A DNA stretch of 64,000 nt from Mycobacterium paragordonae. Its GTDB lineage: Bacteria; Actinomycetota; Actinomycetes; Mycobacteriales; Mycobacteriaceae. Both the position numbers and the translations under genes were made by a program. Positions 1 through 11,953 of this stretch are shown here, in pieces. Within the stretch, counting starts at the first letter, position 1; each line of letters begins with the position of its first letter. The stretch lies in assembly GCF_003614435.1 (NCBI RefSeq), contig NZ_CP025546.1:4216001-4280000 (forward strand). The letters run 5' to 3'. The notes beneath the pieces were generated by a model. It ran no database searches, was not told the origin of the DNA, and worked only from the letters and a program-made list of their open reading frames with translations.

Positions 1-2880
1 GCCGTCTTGGTGCGTGCGGCAACACATTTGGCCGAAGAACTCAAAGACGTCCCCGGTACGATCGTGGAGCGCAAACGTTTCGCGGTGGCTGTGCACTACC
101 GCAACGCCGAACCGCAGTCCGTCGACCGGGTGATCGCGGCGGTGCGCCGGCTGGGACGCGCGACGGGGCTCCGTGTCACGACCGGACGCAAGTTGGTCGA
201 GCTGCGGCCGAACGTCTCCTGGGACAAGGGCAGGGCGCTGCACTGGATTCTGGAATACCTGGCCGCTGAGGGGGATTCGGGGTCAGCCACCACACTGCCG
301 ATCTTCATCGGCGATGACATCAGCGACGAGGACGCTTTCGACGCGATCCGCTTCGACGGTGTGGGAATCGCGGTTCGCCACCTGGAGGGCGGCGACCGGC
401 CGTCAGCCGCCAGCTTCAGTCTCGAAAGCCCCTCTGCTGTAACCGAATTCCTGCAGCTACTGGCCGACGACCTGAGGGAGGAGTCGGAGGCTCCCCACGA
501 TGCGTGGGAGCTCGCCTACGACTACTACGACCCGGTGAGCGAACGGCTGCGCGAAACGCTGTGCACCGTGGGCAACGGCTACGTCGCCACCCGCGGCTGC
601 GCTCCCGAAGCCGCCGCGTCGCAGCACCATTACCCGGGTACCTACGCCACCGGTGTATACAACATCCTCGCCGACCAGATCGCGGGCCGGACCATCGAGA
701 ACGAGAGCCTGGTCAACCTGCCCAACTGGCTGTCCCTGACATTGCGGATCGACGGTGGCCCCTGGTTCGACATCGACCAGGCCGAAATCCTTTCTTACCG
801 ACAGGTATTCGACCTACGCCATGCGACGCTGTCGCGTAGGGTGCGTTTCACCGACGGCGCCGGCAGGATCACGACGCTGGACCAGCAGCGCTTCGCGTCG
901 ATGCACGATCCGCACCTACTGTGCATGAAAACCACCGTCCACCCCGAAAACTGGTCGGGGACGGTCGAGTTCGAGTCGCTGGTGGACGCGACCGTGCGCA
1001 ACACCATGGTCGAACGCTACAAGCCGCTGTCCAGCGCACACCTCACCGAAGCGGTGATCGACGAGACCGCGCCCAGTGGCGTGGTGCTGCGCACCGAGAC
1101 CTCGCAGTCGCGCATCGCGATCGCAATGGCCGCCCGCAGCAGCGTGTGGCACGGTGACACCCCGGCCGACGTGCAACACACGATGATCCGCGAGCACAAC
1201 CGCGGCGGTCAACGCATCGAGGTTGCGGTCGAGTCCGGCCGGCCGGTGACCCTGGAGAAGATCGTGACCATCTTCACCGGCCGGGATGCCGCGATCGCCG
1301 AACCGGCCGCCGCCGCGGCCGTATGCCTCGACGCGGCCGGGCGCTACGCCGAACTGCACCAGGCGCACGAGCGGGCGTGGGCGCGGCTGTGGGAGCAGTG
1401 CAACGTCGGCCTTTCCGACGGAGACGACGCGCTGCGGATCCTGCGGTTGCACCTGGTGCATGTGCTGCAGACGATCTCTCCGCACACCGCCGAACTCGAC
1501 GCCGGCGTCCCGGCCCGGGGACTGCACGGCGAGGCCTACCGCGGACACGTGTTCTGGGACTCGCTGTTCATCTCGCCGGTACTGAGCCTGCGGATGTCGA
1601 ATGTGTCCCGGTCGCTGCTGCTGTACCGGTACCGACGGCTGCCGGAAGCCCGTCGTGCGGCCCACCGCGCCGGCCATCTGGGCGCCATGTTTCCGTGGCA
1701 GTCGGGCAGCGACGGACGCGAAGTCAGCCAGGAAGTCCATCTCAATCCCCAGTCGGGTCGCTGGCTGCCCGACGCCAGCGCGCGGGCACATCACGTCGGT
1801 CTTGCCGTTGCCTACAACACCTGGCAGAACTATCAGGTCAGCGGGGACCGCCAGTTCCTGGTGGACTACGGCACCGAGATGCTGGTCGAGATCGCGCGAT
1901 TCTGGGTGGGTCTGGCCAACTTCGACGCCGTCCTGGGCCGCTACACGATCCGCGGCATCATCGGGCCGGATGAGTTCCATTCCGGTTACCCCGGCCGGGA
2001 ATACGACGGGATCGACAACAACGCGTACACGAACGTGATGGCGGTCTGGGTGATCTTGCGGGCGATGGAGGCGCTGGACCTGTTGCCGCTGCGCGACCGC
2101 CTCGAACTCGTCGCGAAGCTCGGCCTGACAACCCAGGAGCGGGAGCGCTGGGATCACGTGAGCCGGCGCATGTTCGTGCCGTTCCACGACGGCGTGATCA
2201 GTCAATTCGAAGGCTATTCCGAACTGGCCGAACTGGATTGGGAGGGTTACCGCCGGCGGTACGGCAACATTCAGCGACTCGACCGTATCCTGGAAGCCGA
2301 GAATGACAGCGTCAACAACTACAAGGCGTCCAAGCAGGCTGACGCGCTGATGTTGTTCTACCTGCTGTCCTCGGAAGAACTGCTCGGCCTGTTCGGCCGG
2401 CTCGGCTACCACTTCACGCCCGCGCAGATCCCCAAGACGGTCGACTACTACCTGGCCCGCACCTCCGATGGGTCGACGTTGAGCGCGGTCGTGCACTCCT
2501 GGGTGCTGGCGCGTGCGAACCGGGCCAATGCTCTGGAGTATTTCCAGCAGGTGCTCCGGTCCGACATCACCGACATCCAGGGCGGCACCACCGCGGAAGG
2601 GATCCACCTGGCGGCCATGGCGGGCAGCATCGATCTGCTGCAGCGGTGCTTCACCGGACTGGAAACGCGCGACGACCGACTGGTCCTCAGCCCGCAGTGG
2701 CCGGAAGGGCTGGGGCCCATCGAGTTTCCGTTCGTGTACCGGGGCCACCGGCTGCATCTCGAACTCAAGGGGCGCAGCGCGACACTGACCGCGGAGTCCG
2801 GAAGCACCGGACCCATCGACGTCGAGTGCCGTGGCCGGATCCATCGGTTGCTGCCGGGCAGCACGATCGAAGTCGGATAA
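1..2880 (+). CDS. otsB1: Trehalose-6-phosphate phosphatase / GH65 glycoside hydrolase fusion, 5' end outside window
   Basis: The reading frame is open from the first base, so the N-terminus is missing and about 958 residues are visible. The first ~150 residues are the end of a HAD-type trehalose-phosphatase domain, including the motif FIGDDISDEDAF. The rest is a long GH65-like (kojibiose/trehalose phosphorylase family) domain with a VNLPNW segment, an HVFWDSLFISP stretch and an IGPDEFHSGY catalytic-type loop. M. tuberculosis OtsB1 (Rv2006) has this same fusion architecture at about 1300 residues and belongs to the DosR regulon. The expected phosphatase role is release of trehalose from trehalose 6-phosphate; the GH65 activity is unknown. 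It converges on the universal stress gene, with stops 6 bp apart. Confidence 0.9.
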   Translation, partial: AVLVRAATHLAEELKDVPGTIVERKRFAVAVHYRNAEPQSVDRVIAAVRRLGRATGLRVTTGRKLVELRPNVSWDKGRALHWILEYLAAEGDSGSATTLPIFIGDDISDEDAFDAIRFDGVGIAVRHLEGGDRPSAASFSLESPSAVTEFLQLLADDLREESEAPHDAWELAYDYYDPVSERLRETLCTVGNGYVATRGCAPEAAASQHHYPGTYATGVYNILADQIAGRTIENESLVNLPNWLSLTLRIDGGPWFDIDQAEILSYRQVFDLRHATLSRRVRFTDGAGRITTLDQQRFASMHDPHLLCMKTTVHPENWSGTVEFESLVDATVRNTMVERYKPLSSAHLTEAVIDETAPSGVVLRTETSQSRIAIAMAARSSVWHGDTPADVQHTMIREHNRGGQRIEVAVESGRPVTLEKIVTIFTGRDAAIAEPAAAAAVCLDAAGRYAELHQAHERAWARLWEQCNVGLSDGDDALRILRLHLVHVLQTISPHTAELDAGVPARGLHGEAYRGHVFWDSLFISPVLSLRMSNVSRSLLLYRYRRLPEARRAAHRAGHLGAMFPWQSGSDGREVSQEVHLNPQSGRWLPDASARAHHVGLAVAYNTWQNYQVSGDRQFLVDYGTEMLVEIARFWVGLANFDAVLGRYTIRGIIGPDEFHSGYPGREYDGIDNNAYTNVMAVWVILRAMEALDLLPLRDRLELVAKLGLTTQERERWDHVSRRMFVPFHDGVISQFEGYSELAELDWEGYRRRYGNIQRLDRILEAENDSVNNYKASKQADALMLFYLLSSEELLGLFGRLGYHFTPAQIPKTVDYYLARTSDGSTLSAVVHSWVLARANRANALEYFQQVLRSDITDIQGGTTAEGIHLAAMAGSIDLLQRCFTGLETRDDRLVLSPQWPEGLGPIEFPFVYRGHRLHLELKGRSATLTAESGSTGPIDVECRGRIHRLLPGSTIEVG

Positions 2881-2886
2881 GGGCTT

Positions 2887-3663
2887 TCAGTGCCGGACCA
2901 GCAGCACCGAGCAGTCCGGATAACCCAGGATCGGATGGCAGTTCGGGGTCGCCAGTCCCGGCAACTCCGCCGCCTCGGACTCTCCGACGATAGCGAGATC
3001 GATTGCGCGACTGTGGTTCTCGTCTGCCCTGGCACCGGTTCCGGACGCCACGATCTGGACCGGCACGTCGGGGTAGCGGCGGACCCAGCTGTCCAGGCGG
3101 CGGTCGATCTGCCGCACGATCGCGTGCCGGCGCCGACCTTCCTCCATTGCCAGCCGGACCACCTCGTCGTTGTCGGGATCGTCATTGAGGACGACGGCGA
3201 TCACCCCCACCTGGGTGGGTGAGCCGTCGGGATTGGTGCGGATCACCGCGACCGGGCAGTGCGCGTGCGTCACCAGCGCGGCGGCCGTGGGACCCAGCAG
3301 CCCATCAGCGGCCCACCCGCGCCGGGAGGTACCCACACACACCAGGGCCGCGTCCTGAGAGGTGTTGATCAGCGCCCGCGCCGGGTCCCCGGAGCGGATC
3401 GCGGTCTCGATCTCGACTGGCTTTCCCTCGGCCTGCGCCGCGCTGAGCACCGCGCTTTCCGCCTGCGACAGCACCATTTCGGCGCGTTCGAGTTCCCAGT
3501 CCGAAGCCTGGGTCGACCCCGTGTCCTTGCCGGTGATGACGTAGACCAGCCGAAGTGGCATCTGGCGGCTCAACGCCTCGTCAATCGCCCACTTCGCCGC
3601 GTTGACCGCGGCCTGCGAACCGTTGACACCCACCACCACCGACTTTGCGTCCAGCTGGTTCAT
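2887..3663 (-). CDS. Universal stress protein, two UspA domains (Rv2028c-like)
   Basis: This 258-residue protein has two tandem UspA-like domains. The first (about residues 7-145) begins SVVVGVNGSQAAVNAAKWA and carries the nucleotide-binding-type loop GTSRRGWAADGLLGPTAAAL. The second half is shorter and its glycine loop is degraded, so it may not bind ATP. The ATG at 3663 has a good ribosome binding site (AGGAG). In M. tuberculosis a USP gene (Rv2028c) lies immediately downstream of pfkB in the DosR regulon, which is the arrangement here. It probably acts as a cytosolic stress/dormancy regulator; no enzymatic role can be read from the sequence. Confidence 0.88.
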   Translation of the reverse strand: MNQLDAKSVVVGVNGSQAAVNAAKWAIDEALSRQMPLRLVYVITGKDTGSTQASDWELERAEMVLSQAESAVLSAAQAEGKPVEIETAIRSGDPARALINTSQDAALVCVGTSRRGWAADGLLGPTAAALVTHAHCPVAVIRTNPDGSPTQVGVIAVVLNDDPDNDEVVRLAMEEGRRRHAIVRQIDRRLDSWVRRYPDVPVQIVASGTGARADENHSRAIDLAIVGESEAAELPGLATPNCHPILGYPDCSVLLVRH

Positions 3664-3720
3664 GTCGGCTCCTGACTTTCGCTCACCATCAATCTATGGC
3701 GCGGTCGCTCATTTCTGCAG

Positions 3721-3734
3721 GGGTCGTTTGGCCT
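3721..3734. promoter_or_regulatory. Weak DosR-box-like site upstream of the USP gene
   Basis: The core GGGTCGTTTGGCCT keeps the GGG-N-C-N4-G-N-CC skeleton of the DosR box and matches 9 of 14 positions of GGGACTWWAGTCCC. It lies 58-71 bp upstream of the USP start, a reasonable activator position. The match is weak, so this is a candidate only. Confidence 0.35.
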
Positions 3735-3757
3735 GAGTTCGCAATGCCCTTCGTCCC

Positions 3758-4732
3758 CTACGCGCTGTCGCCCACCTCCACCGGCTCGCCGGTCAACTCG
3801 AAAAGCCGTTCCACGTCCGAGCGTTCGCATACCGCGGTGCCGGGCGTCAGCAGCATCGCCGCGCCCGCGGCGATTCCCAGCCGCACCGACTTGGCCAGCG
3901 GCCATCCACGGGTCAGTCCGACCGCGATGGCGGCCACCATCGCGTCGCCGGCACCCACACCGCTGCCGCCCTCCATGGGCACCGCCGCGAAGCGCTGGCA
4001 GGTGTGCTCAGTGGCCAACAGCGCGCCCGCCGAACCCAACGACACCACCACGACCTCGGCGCGACCGCTGTCCACGAGTTCGCGCGCGGCGGCGATTTGT
4101 TCTGCCTCAGTGACTAATTCGCGTCCCACACATTCGCGCAGCTCCCGCACGCTGGCCTTCAGGAGGTAGACCCCCGACGACACGCCGTGCAGTCCGCCAC
4201 CAGAAGTGTCCAGAATGAGGCGGGCACCCACGTCGCGAGCTACGTCGGCCACCCGCTGATAGAAGTCGGCGGGAACACCGGGCGGCAGGCTGCCGCTGGC
4301 CACCACGAAGTCAGCGGACCGCGCGGCCATCCGCAGCTCCTGCAGGCATCTGTCCTGTTCGGCCGCGGTGAGCACGGGGCCGGGCAGAACGAACCGAAAC
4401 TGCCGTCCGGTACTGGTCTCGTTGACGGTGAAGCTCTCCCGGGTGGCGCCGGCGATCGGGATCTCACCGAACGGCACCCCCGCGTCGCTGAGCAGCCTGG
4501 TCAGCAGACCGCCGTGCGACCCGCCCGACGGCAACACCGCGAACGCCGACCCCCCGAGCACGTGGGCTATCCGCGCCACGTTCACACCACCCCCACCCGG
4601 GTCGTATCGCGTTGCACTGCAACGCAACTTGCTGGTGGGCTGCACCACTTCCACGCTGGTGGTGATGTCGAGGGCGGGATTCATCGTCAGCGTGACGATC
4701 CGCGGTAGCCCCGGTGCGAAACCGGCGTGCAT
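3758..4732 (-). CDS. pfkB: PfkB-family 6-phosphofructokinase / sugar kinase
   Basis: This 324-residue ribokinase-fold kinase has the N-terminal signature TMNPALDITT, the PfkB glycine loop GGGGVNVARIAHVLGG and the C-terminal ATP/anion-hole motif GSGVGAGDAMVAA, whose Asp is the catalytic base. The family phosphorylates fructose 6-phosphate or related sugar phosphates in the cytosol. Length and neighbours (USP downstream, Rv2030c-type gene 51 bp upstream, same strand) match pfkB (Rv2029c) of the M. tuberculosis DosR regulon. It is probably cotranscribed with the upstream gene from the DosR box near 6905. Substrate preference cannot be proven from sequence. Confidence 0.88.
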   Translation of the reverse strand: MHAGFAPGLPRIVTLTMNPALDITTSVEVVQPTSKLRCSATRYDPGGGGVNVARIAHVLGGSAFAVLPSGGSHGGLLTRLLSDAGVPFGEIPIAGATRESFTVNETSTGRQFRFVLPGPVLTAAEQDRCLQELRMAARSADFVVASGSLPPGVPADFYQRVADVARDVGARLILDTSGGGLHGVSSGVYLLKASVRELRECVGRELVTEAEQIAAARELVDSGRAEVVVVSLGSAGALLATEHTCQRFAAVPMEGGSGVGAGDAMVAAIAVGLTRGWPLAKSVRLGIAAGAAMLLTPGTAVCERSDVERLFELTGEPVEVGDSA

Positions 4733-4783
4733 GGTGAACTCCGCTCGTCAGTGTGGACTTCTGCGACTAGGAATTTGGTAAAA

Positions 4784-6814
4784 CTAAAGACCGCTGGGAT
4801 ACGTCTCCGGCGTCTCGCCGGCGATCCACACGCTCGTCGTCTCGAGCGGCTCCAGCGCACGGGTCGTGTCGATGTGAATCATCGCATCGAATTGATCGGC
4901 GGGCCGGACGTGGAAGTAGTGGCTCTGCCGCTCGGTTGCGGGCTGATAGATCACCCCGATCGCGCGGCCCAACCGTACGGCCGACATCGGCTCGGCGGCC
5001 TTTTCGTCGATCCGCGCGGACACCAGGAAGGCGTCCTTGCCGCTCTGGTGGAACAGGTCTTCCACGCTGCCGGGAAGCGCGGGCCGAACCACTTTGCGTT
5101 CGGCGATGCCACCCCACTCGCTGGCCGCAGTGACCGTGCCGGTGTAGGTGCTCAGTCCGATCAGGCGCGCGTCGCCGTGGTACCGCTGCCGGACGAGTTG
5201 CCCGAGCGTGAGCTGGCCGTCGGCCCACGCCTCGGTCGCGGTGGCGTCGCCGACGTGGGAATTGTGTGCCCACACCACGATTCGTGCCGGCGGGTTGTTG
5301 CCGTGCCGGTCCAGGTGCTTCAGCAGTGCTTCCAGGGTCTGCGCCATGTGCTTGTCCCGCAGATTCCACGAGGAGACCCGGCCGCTGAACATCGAGCGGT
5401 AGTAGACCTCGGCGTCGCGGACCGTCTGCGCGTTCTGCTGGGCGTAGAACAATTCGTCCTCGGCGAGCAGGCCGTCGGCGCGCAGGTAGTCGAGGGAGTT
5501 GCGCTGCAACTCGACCAATTGCTCGATCGCCTGGTGCTCACACTTGGGCCCGGCGCCGAACGCGGCCTGGTAACCGTATGCCTGTCCGTCGTCGCCGGCG
5601 GGGTGGTCGAAGCATGCGTAGCGGACCCGGGCCCGGGCCGCCGCGGCGGAATCCACGGTGTCGAGGTATTTGATCACCTCGTGCATCGACCGGTGCAGGC
5701 TGTAGAGGTCGAGCCCGTAGAACCCGGCTTGGCGCTGCGCGCTCCTGTTGTGCTCCCGCAGCCAGTCGGCGAAGTCGCGGCAGACGGTGTTACGCCACAT
5801 CCACCCCGGGAAGCGCTCGAAACCGCTCAGCGCCTGCTCGGCCGTCGTGTCCTTGCCCAGGCCGCGCGCATAGCGGTTAACCCGGTAGGCGTCGGGCCAA
5901 TCCGCCTCCGCCGCAACGGCGCAGAAGCCCTTCTCCTCGATCAGCCACTTGGTGATTTCCGAGCGCGCCTCGTAGAAGTCGTGGGTGCCGTGCGAGCTCT
6001 CGCCGATCAGGACTACTCGCGCGTCCCCGATGATCTGTTCGAGGATGTCGCGCGGCGGAATGCCCCGTGGCGCATCGACGGCCACCTCGGCAATCATCTC
6101 GGCTGCCGTCGGTGCCGCGGGCTTGATCAGCGTAAGACCCGTGGTGGGCTTGGCCAGCAGGTCACGCACCTCTTCGTCGCTGACCTGACGGAAGTCCCAG
6201 AACGACTCCCCCACCGCGAGAAACGGTGTCGGCATCGATGCGCAGACCACTTCGTCGACCAGGCCCTCGAATTCGCGGCAGGTTGATTCCGGGGCGGCGG
6301 GCACGGCGATCACGATGTGCGCCGGCTCGGCGTCGCGCAGAGCCTGCACGGCAGCGAACATGCTTGCGCCGGTGGCCAATCCATCGTCGACGAGAATCAC
6401 CGTCCGGCCGGCCACCTGCACCGGTGGGCGTCCGCCGCGGTAGGCGGCCTCGCGCCGGATCAGTTCGCGGCCCTCCCGCTCGACGATGTCGCGCAGTTGC
6501 GCGGATGTGATCCGCAACCCGCGCAGCACATCGTCGTTGACCACCACCCGGCCACCGCTGGCCAGTGCGCCGACGGCGAATTCTTCGTGGCCCGGAGCGC
6601 CGAGCTTGCGCACGATGAAAGCGTCCAGCGGGGCGCGCAGCGCCGCCGCCACCTCCCAGGCGACGGGCAATCCACCGCGGGCCAGGCCCAGCACGATCAC
6701 GTTCGGGTTGTCCCGGTAGGCGCCCAGCAGGTTCGCCAGTACCTGGCCGGCTTCACGGCGGTCGCGGAACACTCGCCGCGGTGCGGGACGGCCGGCCTCG
6801 GCTGCACTGGTCAT
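4784..6814 (-). CDS. Phosphoribosyltransferase - erythromycin esterase-like fusion (Rv2030c-like)
   Basis: This is a 676-residue two-domain protein. About residues 10-220 form a type I phosphoribosyltransferase domain with the PRPP loop [14 protein letters not shown]. About residues 250-676 form an erythromycin-esterase-like domain with [33 protein letters not shown] and a conserved EADWPD segment. M. tuberculosis Rv2030c has the same architecture and nearly the same length (681 aa) and is strongly DosR-induced. The ATG at 6814 has the ribosome binding site AAGGAG; longer in-frame starts lack one and would run over the DosR box. Its biochemical role is not established; true macrolide esterase activity should not be assumed. 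Confidence 0.88.
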   Translation of the reverse strand: MTSAAEAGRPAPRRVFRDRREAGQVLANLLGAYRDNPNVIVLGLARGGLPVAWEVAAALRAPLDAFIVRKLGAPGHEEFAVGALASGGRVVVNDDVLRGLRITSAQLRDIVEREGRELIRREAAYRGGRPPVQVAGRTVILVDDGLATGASMFAAVQALRDAEPAHIVIAVPAAPESTCREFEGLVDEVVCASMPTPFLAVGESFWDFRQVSDEEVRDLLAKPTTGLTLIKPAAPTAAEMIAEVAVDAPRGIPPRDILEQIIGDARVVLIGESSHGTHDFYEARSEITKWLIEEKGFCAVAAEADWPDAYRVNRYARGLGKDTTAEQALSGFERFPGWMWRNTVCRDFADWLREHNRSAQRQAGFYGLDLYSLHRSMHEVIKYLDTVDSAAAARARVRYACFDHPAGDDGQAYGYQAAFGAGPKCEHQAIEQLVELQRNSLDYLRADGLLAEDELFYAQQNAQTVRDAEVYYRSMFSGRVSSWNLRDKHMAQTLEALLKHLDRHGNNPPARIVVWAHNSHVGDATATEAWADGQLTLGQLVRQRYHGDARLIGLSTYTGTVTAASEWGGIAERKVVRPALPGSVEDLFHQSGKDAFLVSARIDEKAAEPMSAVRLGRAIGVIYQPATERQSHYFHVRPADQFDAMIHIDTTRALEPLETTSVWIAGETPETYPSGL

Positions 6815-6904
6815 GACGTACTCCTTATATCTCCGATCGCCCCGGCGGCTTCGACTCCTGTGTGGCGATGCTTTATTCGACCAATCCCCCATGCACTGCC
6901 GGTA

Positions 6905-6918
6905 GGGACCGAAGTCCC
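6905..6918. promoter_or_regulatory. DosR-box-like palindrome upstream of the Rv2030c-like/pfkB/USP operon
   Basis: The core GGGACCGAAGTCCC matches 12 of 14 positions of the published DosR core GGGACTWWAGTCCC. It lies 91-104 bp upstream of the 6814 start, in the 170-bp gap between the fusion gene and the nitroreductase stop. Similar boxes drive the orthologous genes in M. tuberculosis. Confidence 0.8.
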
Positions 6919-6983
6919 AGGCTGAGGTGTACCTAAGCCATCTCGACGAATGAGAGCCATCTGCCCCCATAGACCGACCAGGA

Positions 6984-7961
6984 TCAGCCGAGCACCTCGA
7001 GCACCTCATCCAGCGGACGCCGCGGGGTCGCCTCCGGGATCGGACCGGACGGGGAGATACCGACCCGGATCAGAACCTGCGGAACGGCCGCGCGCCCGTC
7101 GGTGAGGTCGCGAAGGATGGCACGACCGGGCTCCAGTTCGGTGGCGTGCGTGATCGGGCACGTCGCCAGGCCGGCCACGGTGCATTCCAGGAGAACGGCC
7201 GAGAGCGCTTCCCCGCAGTTGAGCGCATCGGCTCGGGCGTTCTCCGGCGTCGACAGCAACACGATCTTCGCCTGGTCGTGTCTGCTGGTGTGCTCGCCGT
7301 CGGCGCCGGTGGGGAACTCCCGGTTGACGCCGACACCCCGGGCTTCGGCCCCGGATACCAGAGCCGCCTGCGGTATACCGTCATGCTCCCTGGAAGGTGC
7401 TGTCCACCAACTCAATTCATACTGGTAGCTGTCGTCGTAGCGCCGCAGCGCCTCGCTGAGCCGGGTGGCCTCCGCCAGCCGCGGCCGCGCGTCGTCGCTC
7501 AACACGTCGAGCCCCACCCGGTCCAGGTCCACACAGTTACGCAGCAGCGGTTGCAGCGACGGCCAATCGTTGGGAGCGCGGAACGGGCGCCGGTCGGTGC
7601 GACGGACCGTGATCGCCTCGGCTCGGTCGCGCCGGGCCCGACCGACATAGGCCATCGGCGTGAAGTCGGCCGAGGCCAGGTGGTCGAGATTGTTCGGGTT
7701 GGGAAATCGTTCGATGTGGGTGTCCCAGCCGACGGCGGCCATCGCGACCCGGAGATGGTCGAGGGCGGCGCCACAGCTCAGGACGGCCTCCCGGCCCGAG
7801 CCGTCGGTTGAGGTCACGATGCGGGTCCGGTCGATGAACAGGTCGACGCTGGCGCCCCTGACCACCCACCGCCACGGCTGCGTGTTGTGTAGCGAAGGAG
7901 CGTGGCACGCCAACTCCACTGCGTTCGTGATCACCGCAGTTTCGACCAGCGTTCGGGTCAT
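6984..7961 (-). CDS. Acg-family nitroreductase-like protein
   Basis: This 325-residue protein starts [32 protein letters not shown], a signature of the mycobacterial Acg family (Rv2032/Rv3127/Rv3131), which are DosR-regulated FMN-binding nitroreductase homologues. The C-terminal part contains a [22 protein letters not shown] segment typical of the fold. Acg proteins have been reported to bind FMN yet lack a normal active-site lid, suggesting flavin sequestration rather than catalysis. ATG at 7961 has AAAGGTGG just upstream; a GTG three codons earlier is possible. In M. tuberculosis acg is divergent from hspX; here the gene is on the same strand as the Rv2030c-like gene and hspX is missing, so it may be a paralogue, not the direct orthologue. 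Confidence 0.85.
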   Translation of the reverse strand: MTRTLVETAVITNAVELACHAPSLHNTQPWRWVVRGASVDLFIDRTRIVTSTDGSGREAVLSCGAALDHLRVAMAAVGWDTHIERFPNPNNLDHLASADFTPMAYVGRARRDRAEAITVRRTDRRPFRAPNDWPSLQPLLRNCVDLDRVGLDVLSDDARPRLAEATRLSEALRRYDDSYQYELSWWTAPSREHDGIPQAALVSGAEARGVGVNREFPTGADGEHTSRHDQAKIVLLSTPENARADALNCGEALSAVLLECTVAGLATCPITHATELEPGRAILRDLTDGRAAVPQVLIRVGISPSGPIPEATPRRPLDEVLEVLG

Positions 7962-7977
7962 CGCAGCCACCTTTCCG

Positions 7978-8011
7978 CTCTGACTGTCTGCTCTGACTGT
8001 CTGCTCTGACT
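7978..8011. repeat. 13-bp tandem repeat, 2.6 copies
   Basis: The unit CTCTGACTGTCTG is repeated perfectly at 7978-7990 and 7991-8003, with a third partial copy to 8011. It lies directly upstream of the nitroreductase start. A separate 10-bp direct repeat, GACGCTCCGC, follows at 8014-8023 and 8030-8039. Function is unknown; it could be a slippage product. Confidence 0.85.
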
Positions 8012-8107
8012 ACGACGCTCCGCCACCCAGACGCTCCGCTGCCAGAGTCCTTGGTCACCATCGTCGCGTCATAGGGCACAAGTAATCGACGTACGACCGG
8101 GTGATCG

Positions 8108-8121
8108 GTGACCTTGTTCCC
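8108..8121. promoter_or_regulatory. Possible DosR-box-like site between the nitroreductase and acetyl-CoA synthetase genes
   Basis: The core GTGACCTTGTTCCC matches 10 of 14 positions of GGGACTWWAGTCCC. It lies 64-77 bp upstream of the acetyl-CoA synthetase start and about 150 bp upstream of the divergent nitroreductase. It is weaker than the boxes at 6905 and 15051. Confidence 0.4.
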
Positions 8122-8184
8122 TATTGCGCCCGGGGCTGGCGCAACAGGCTTAGGTAGCCAACCCCTGGGGATGAGGACCCGCAC

Positions 8185-10007
<1,823 letters not shown>

Positions 10008-10011
<4 letters not shown>

Positions 10012-10982
10012 CGGAGAAGGACCTGACGCACGCGCTGTTGTCCGACATGGTGCGGGTGCGGCGCATGGAAGAGAAATGCGCGGAACTGTACAGCGCGGCC
10101 AAGATTCGCGGCTTTCTGCACCTGTACGTCGGTGAGGAGGCCGTGGCCGCGGGCTCGCTGCGGGCCCTGACCGAGGACGACGCGGTGGTGGCGACCTATC
10201 GTGAGCATGCCCACGCACTGCTGCGCGGCATCCCGATGACCAGAATCATGGCCGAGATGTTCGGCAAGCAGGAAGGCTGCTCCCGCGGTCGCGGTGGGTC
10301 CATGCACCTGTTCGACGCCGGCCGGCACTTCTACGGCGGCAATGCGATCGTGGCCGGCGGACTGCCGCTGGCGGTCGGCATCGCGCTTGCCGACGCCCAG
10401 CTGAAGCGGAACCGCGTGACCGCCTGCTACTTCGGCGACGGAGCGGTGGCCGAGGGCGCCTTCCACGAATCGCTGAACATGGCCGTGTTGTGGAACCTGC
10501 CGGTGTTGTTCCTGTGCGAGAACAATCTTTACGCCATGGGCACCGCGCTGGATCGGGCACAGTCGCAGACCGACCTGACCGCCAAGGCGGCCGCCTACCG
10601 CGTCGATGCGCTGGCCGTCGACGGGATGGACGTCGAAGCGTGTTACGAGGCAACCCGCAAAGGTGTCGACCACGTCCGCAGCAGCGGCGGCCCGTTCTTC
10701 ATCGAGTTCCGCACCTACCGGTTCCGCCCGCACTCGATGTTCGACCCGGACCTGTACCGGGAAAAGGCGGAAATCGAACACTGGCGCGAGCGGGACCCTA
10801 TCGAACTGTTCATCCGGCGGCGGAAAGGCGACGGGCTGCTGACCGACGACGACGTGCGTGACATCGAGGAGTCGGCTGCCGCCGAGATCGCCGACGCGGT
10901 GGCCTACGCGGAGGCCGGAACCCGGGAAGACGTGGCCGATCTGGCCCGTGACGTGCTCACCCCGCTGGAGGCGGCGCGATGA
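10008..10982 (+). CDS. Pyruvate dehydrogenase-type E1 component, alpha subunit
   Basis: This 324-residue thiamine diphosphate enzyme has the E1alpha signature [17 protein letters not shown]...ENN (the GDG-X~25-NN TPP-Mg motif) and the [12 protein letters not shown] segment that precedes it. It forms an alpha2beta2 E1 with the next gene and decarboxylates a 2-oxo acid (pyruvate or acetoin), transferring the acyl group to lipoyl-E2. The GTG start at 10008 overlaps the upstream stop (GTGA) and has AAGGAG upstream. The [10 protein letters not shown] loop resembles pyruvate/acetoin rather than branched-chain enzymes, but substrate is not certain. Confidence 0.88.
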
Positions 10983-11953
10983 AAACGACCTACCGCACCG
11001 CCGTTCACGACGCGATCCGCGACGCGTTGCGCGACGACCCACGGGTGGTTCTGATGGGTGAGGACGTCGGGCGCTACGGCGGAACGTACGCGGCATCCAA
11101 GGGCCTGCTGGAAGAATTCGGCGAGCAGCGGGTGCGCGATACCCCGCTGTCCGAACTCGGTTTCGTCGGCATCGGTATCGGCGCGGCCCTCAACGGGTTG
11201 CGCCCCATCGTCGAAGTGATGACGGTGAATTTCAGCCTGCTGGCGCTGGACCAGATCGTCAATACCGCTGCGGCCCTGCGTCATATGTCCGGGGGGCAGT
11301 TCTCGGTGCCGATCGTGGTACGGATGGCCACCGGAGCCGGGCGGCAACTGGCCGCGCAACATTCGCACAGCCTCGAACCCTGGTACGCCCACATCCCGGG
11401 CATCAAGGTGCTGGCACCGGCCACCGTCGAGGACGCCTACGGCATGCTGGGACCGGCGCTGGCCGATCCCGATCCGGTGATCATCTTCGAACACGTTCAG
11501 CTCTACAACACCTCGACCGATATCGACACTCTGGAACCGACGGACATCACCCGGGCGGCGGTACGCCGCGAGGGCAGTGACGTCACATTGATCGCGTACG
11601 GCGGGTGCGTCGGCAAGGCGCTGGACGCGGCGAACGAATTGTCCCTGGCCGGAATCGACTGCGAGGTGGTGGATCTGCGGGTGCTGCGGCCGTTGGACAC
11701 CGAGACCATTCTGGAATCGGTTCGCAAGACCCACCGCGCGGTCGCCATCGACGAGGCCTGGCGCACTGGCAGTTTGGCCGCCGAGATCTCCGCGGTGATC
11801 ATGGAAGGCGCGTTCTACGAGCTGGACGCGCCGGTCGGCCGGGTATGCAGCGAGGAAGTGCCCATCCCCTACGCGAAACACCTTGAGGAGGCTGCACTTC
11901 CGCAGCCGCACAAGATCGTCGCCGCCGTGCACGAACTGTTCGGAGATCGATGA
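10979..11953 (+). CDS. Pyruvate dehydrogenase-type E1 component, beta subunit
   Basis: This 324-residue partner of E1alpha starts at an ATG overlapping the upstream stop (ATGA). It shows the transketolase-like pyrimidine-binding region with [33 protein letters not shown] and [19 protein letters not shown]. The C-terminal transketolase domain follows, with [15 protein letters not shown] and [13 protein letters not shown]. It completes the TPP active site. The translational overlap with both neighbours indicates a single operon and stoichiometric assembly of the complex. Confidence 0.9.
   Translation: MKTTYRTAVHDAIRDALRDDPRVVLMGEDVGRYGGTYAASKGLLEEFGEQRVRDTPLSELGFVGIGIGAALNGLRPIVEVMTVNFSLLALDQIVNTAAALRHMSGGQFSVPIVVRMATGAGRQLAAQHSHSLEPWYAHIPGIKVLAPATVEDAYGMLGPALADPDPVIIFEHVQLYNTSTDIDTLEPTDITRAAVRREGSDVTLIAYGGCVGKALDAANELSLAGIDCEVVDLRVLRPLDTETILESVRKTHRAVAIDEAWRTGSLAAEISAVIMEGAFYELDAPVGRVCSEEVPIPYAKHLEEAALPQPHKIVAAVHELFGDR

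Noticed and set aside
916..2844. Long open frame on the minus strand opposite otsB1
   Set aside because: Shadow frame of high-GC coding DNA; the plus-strand product has clear family motifs.
8045..8058. Possible DosR box (GTGACCAAGGACTC on the minus strand) upstream of the nitroreductase
   Set aside because: Only 9 of 14 core positions match and it lacks the GGG-N-C-N4-G-N-CC skeleton.
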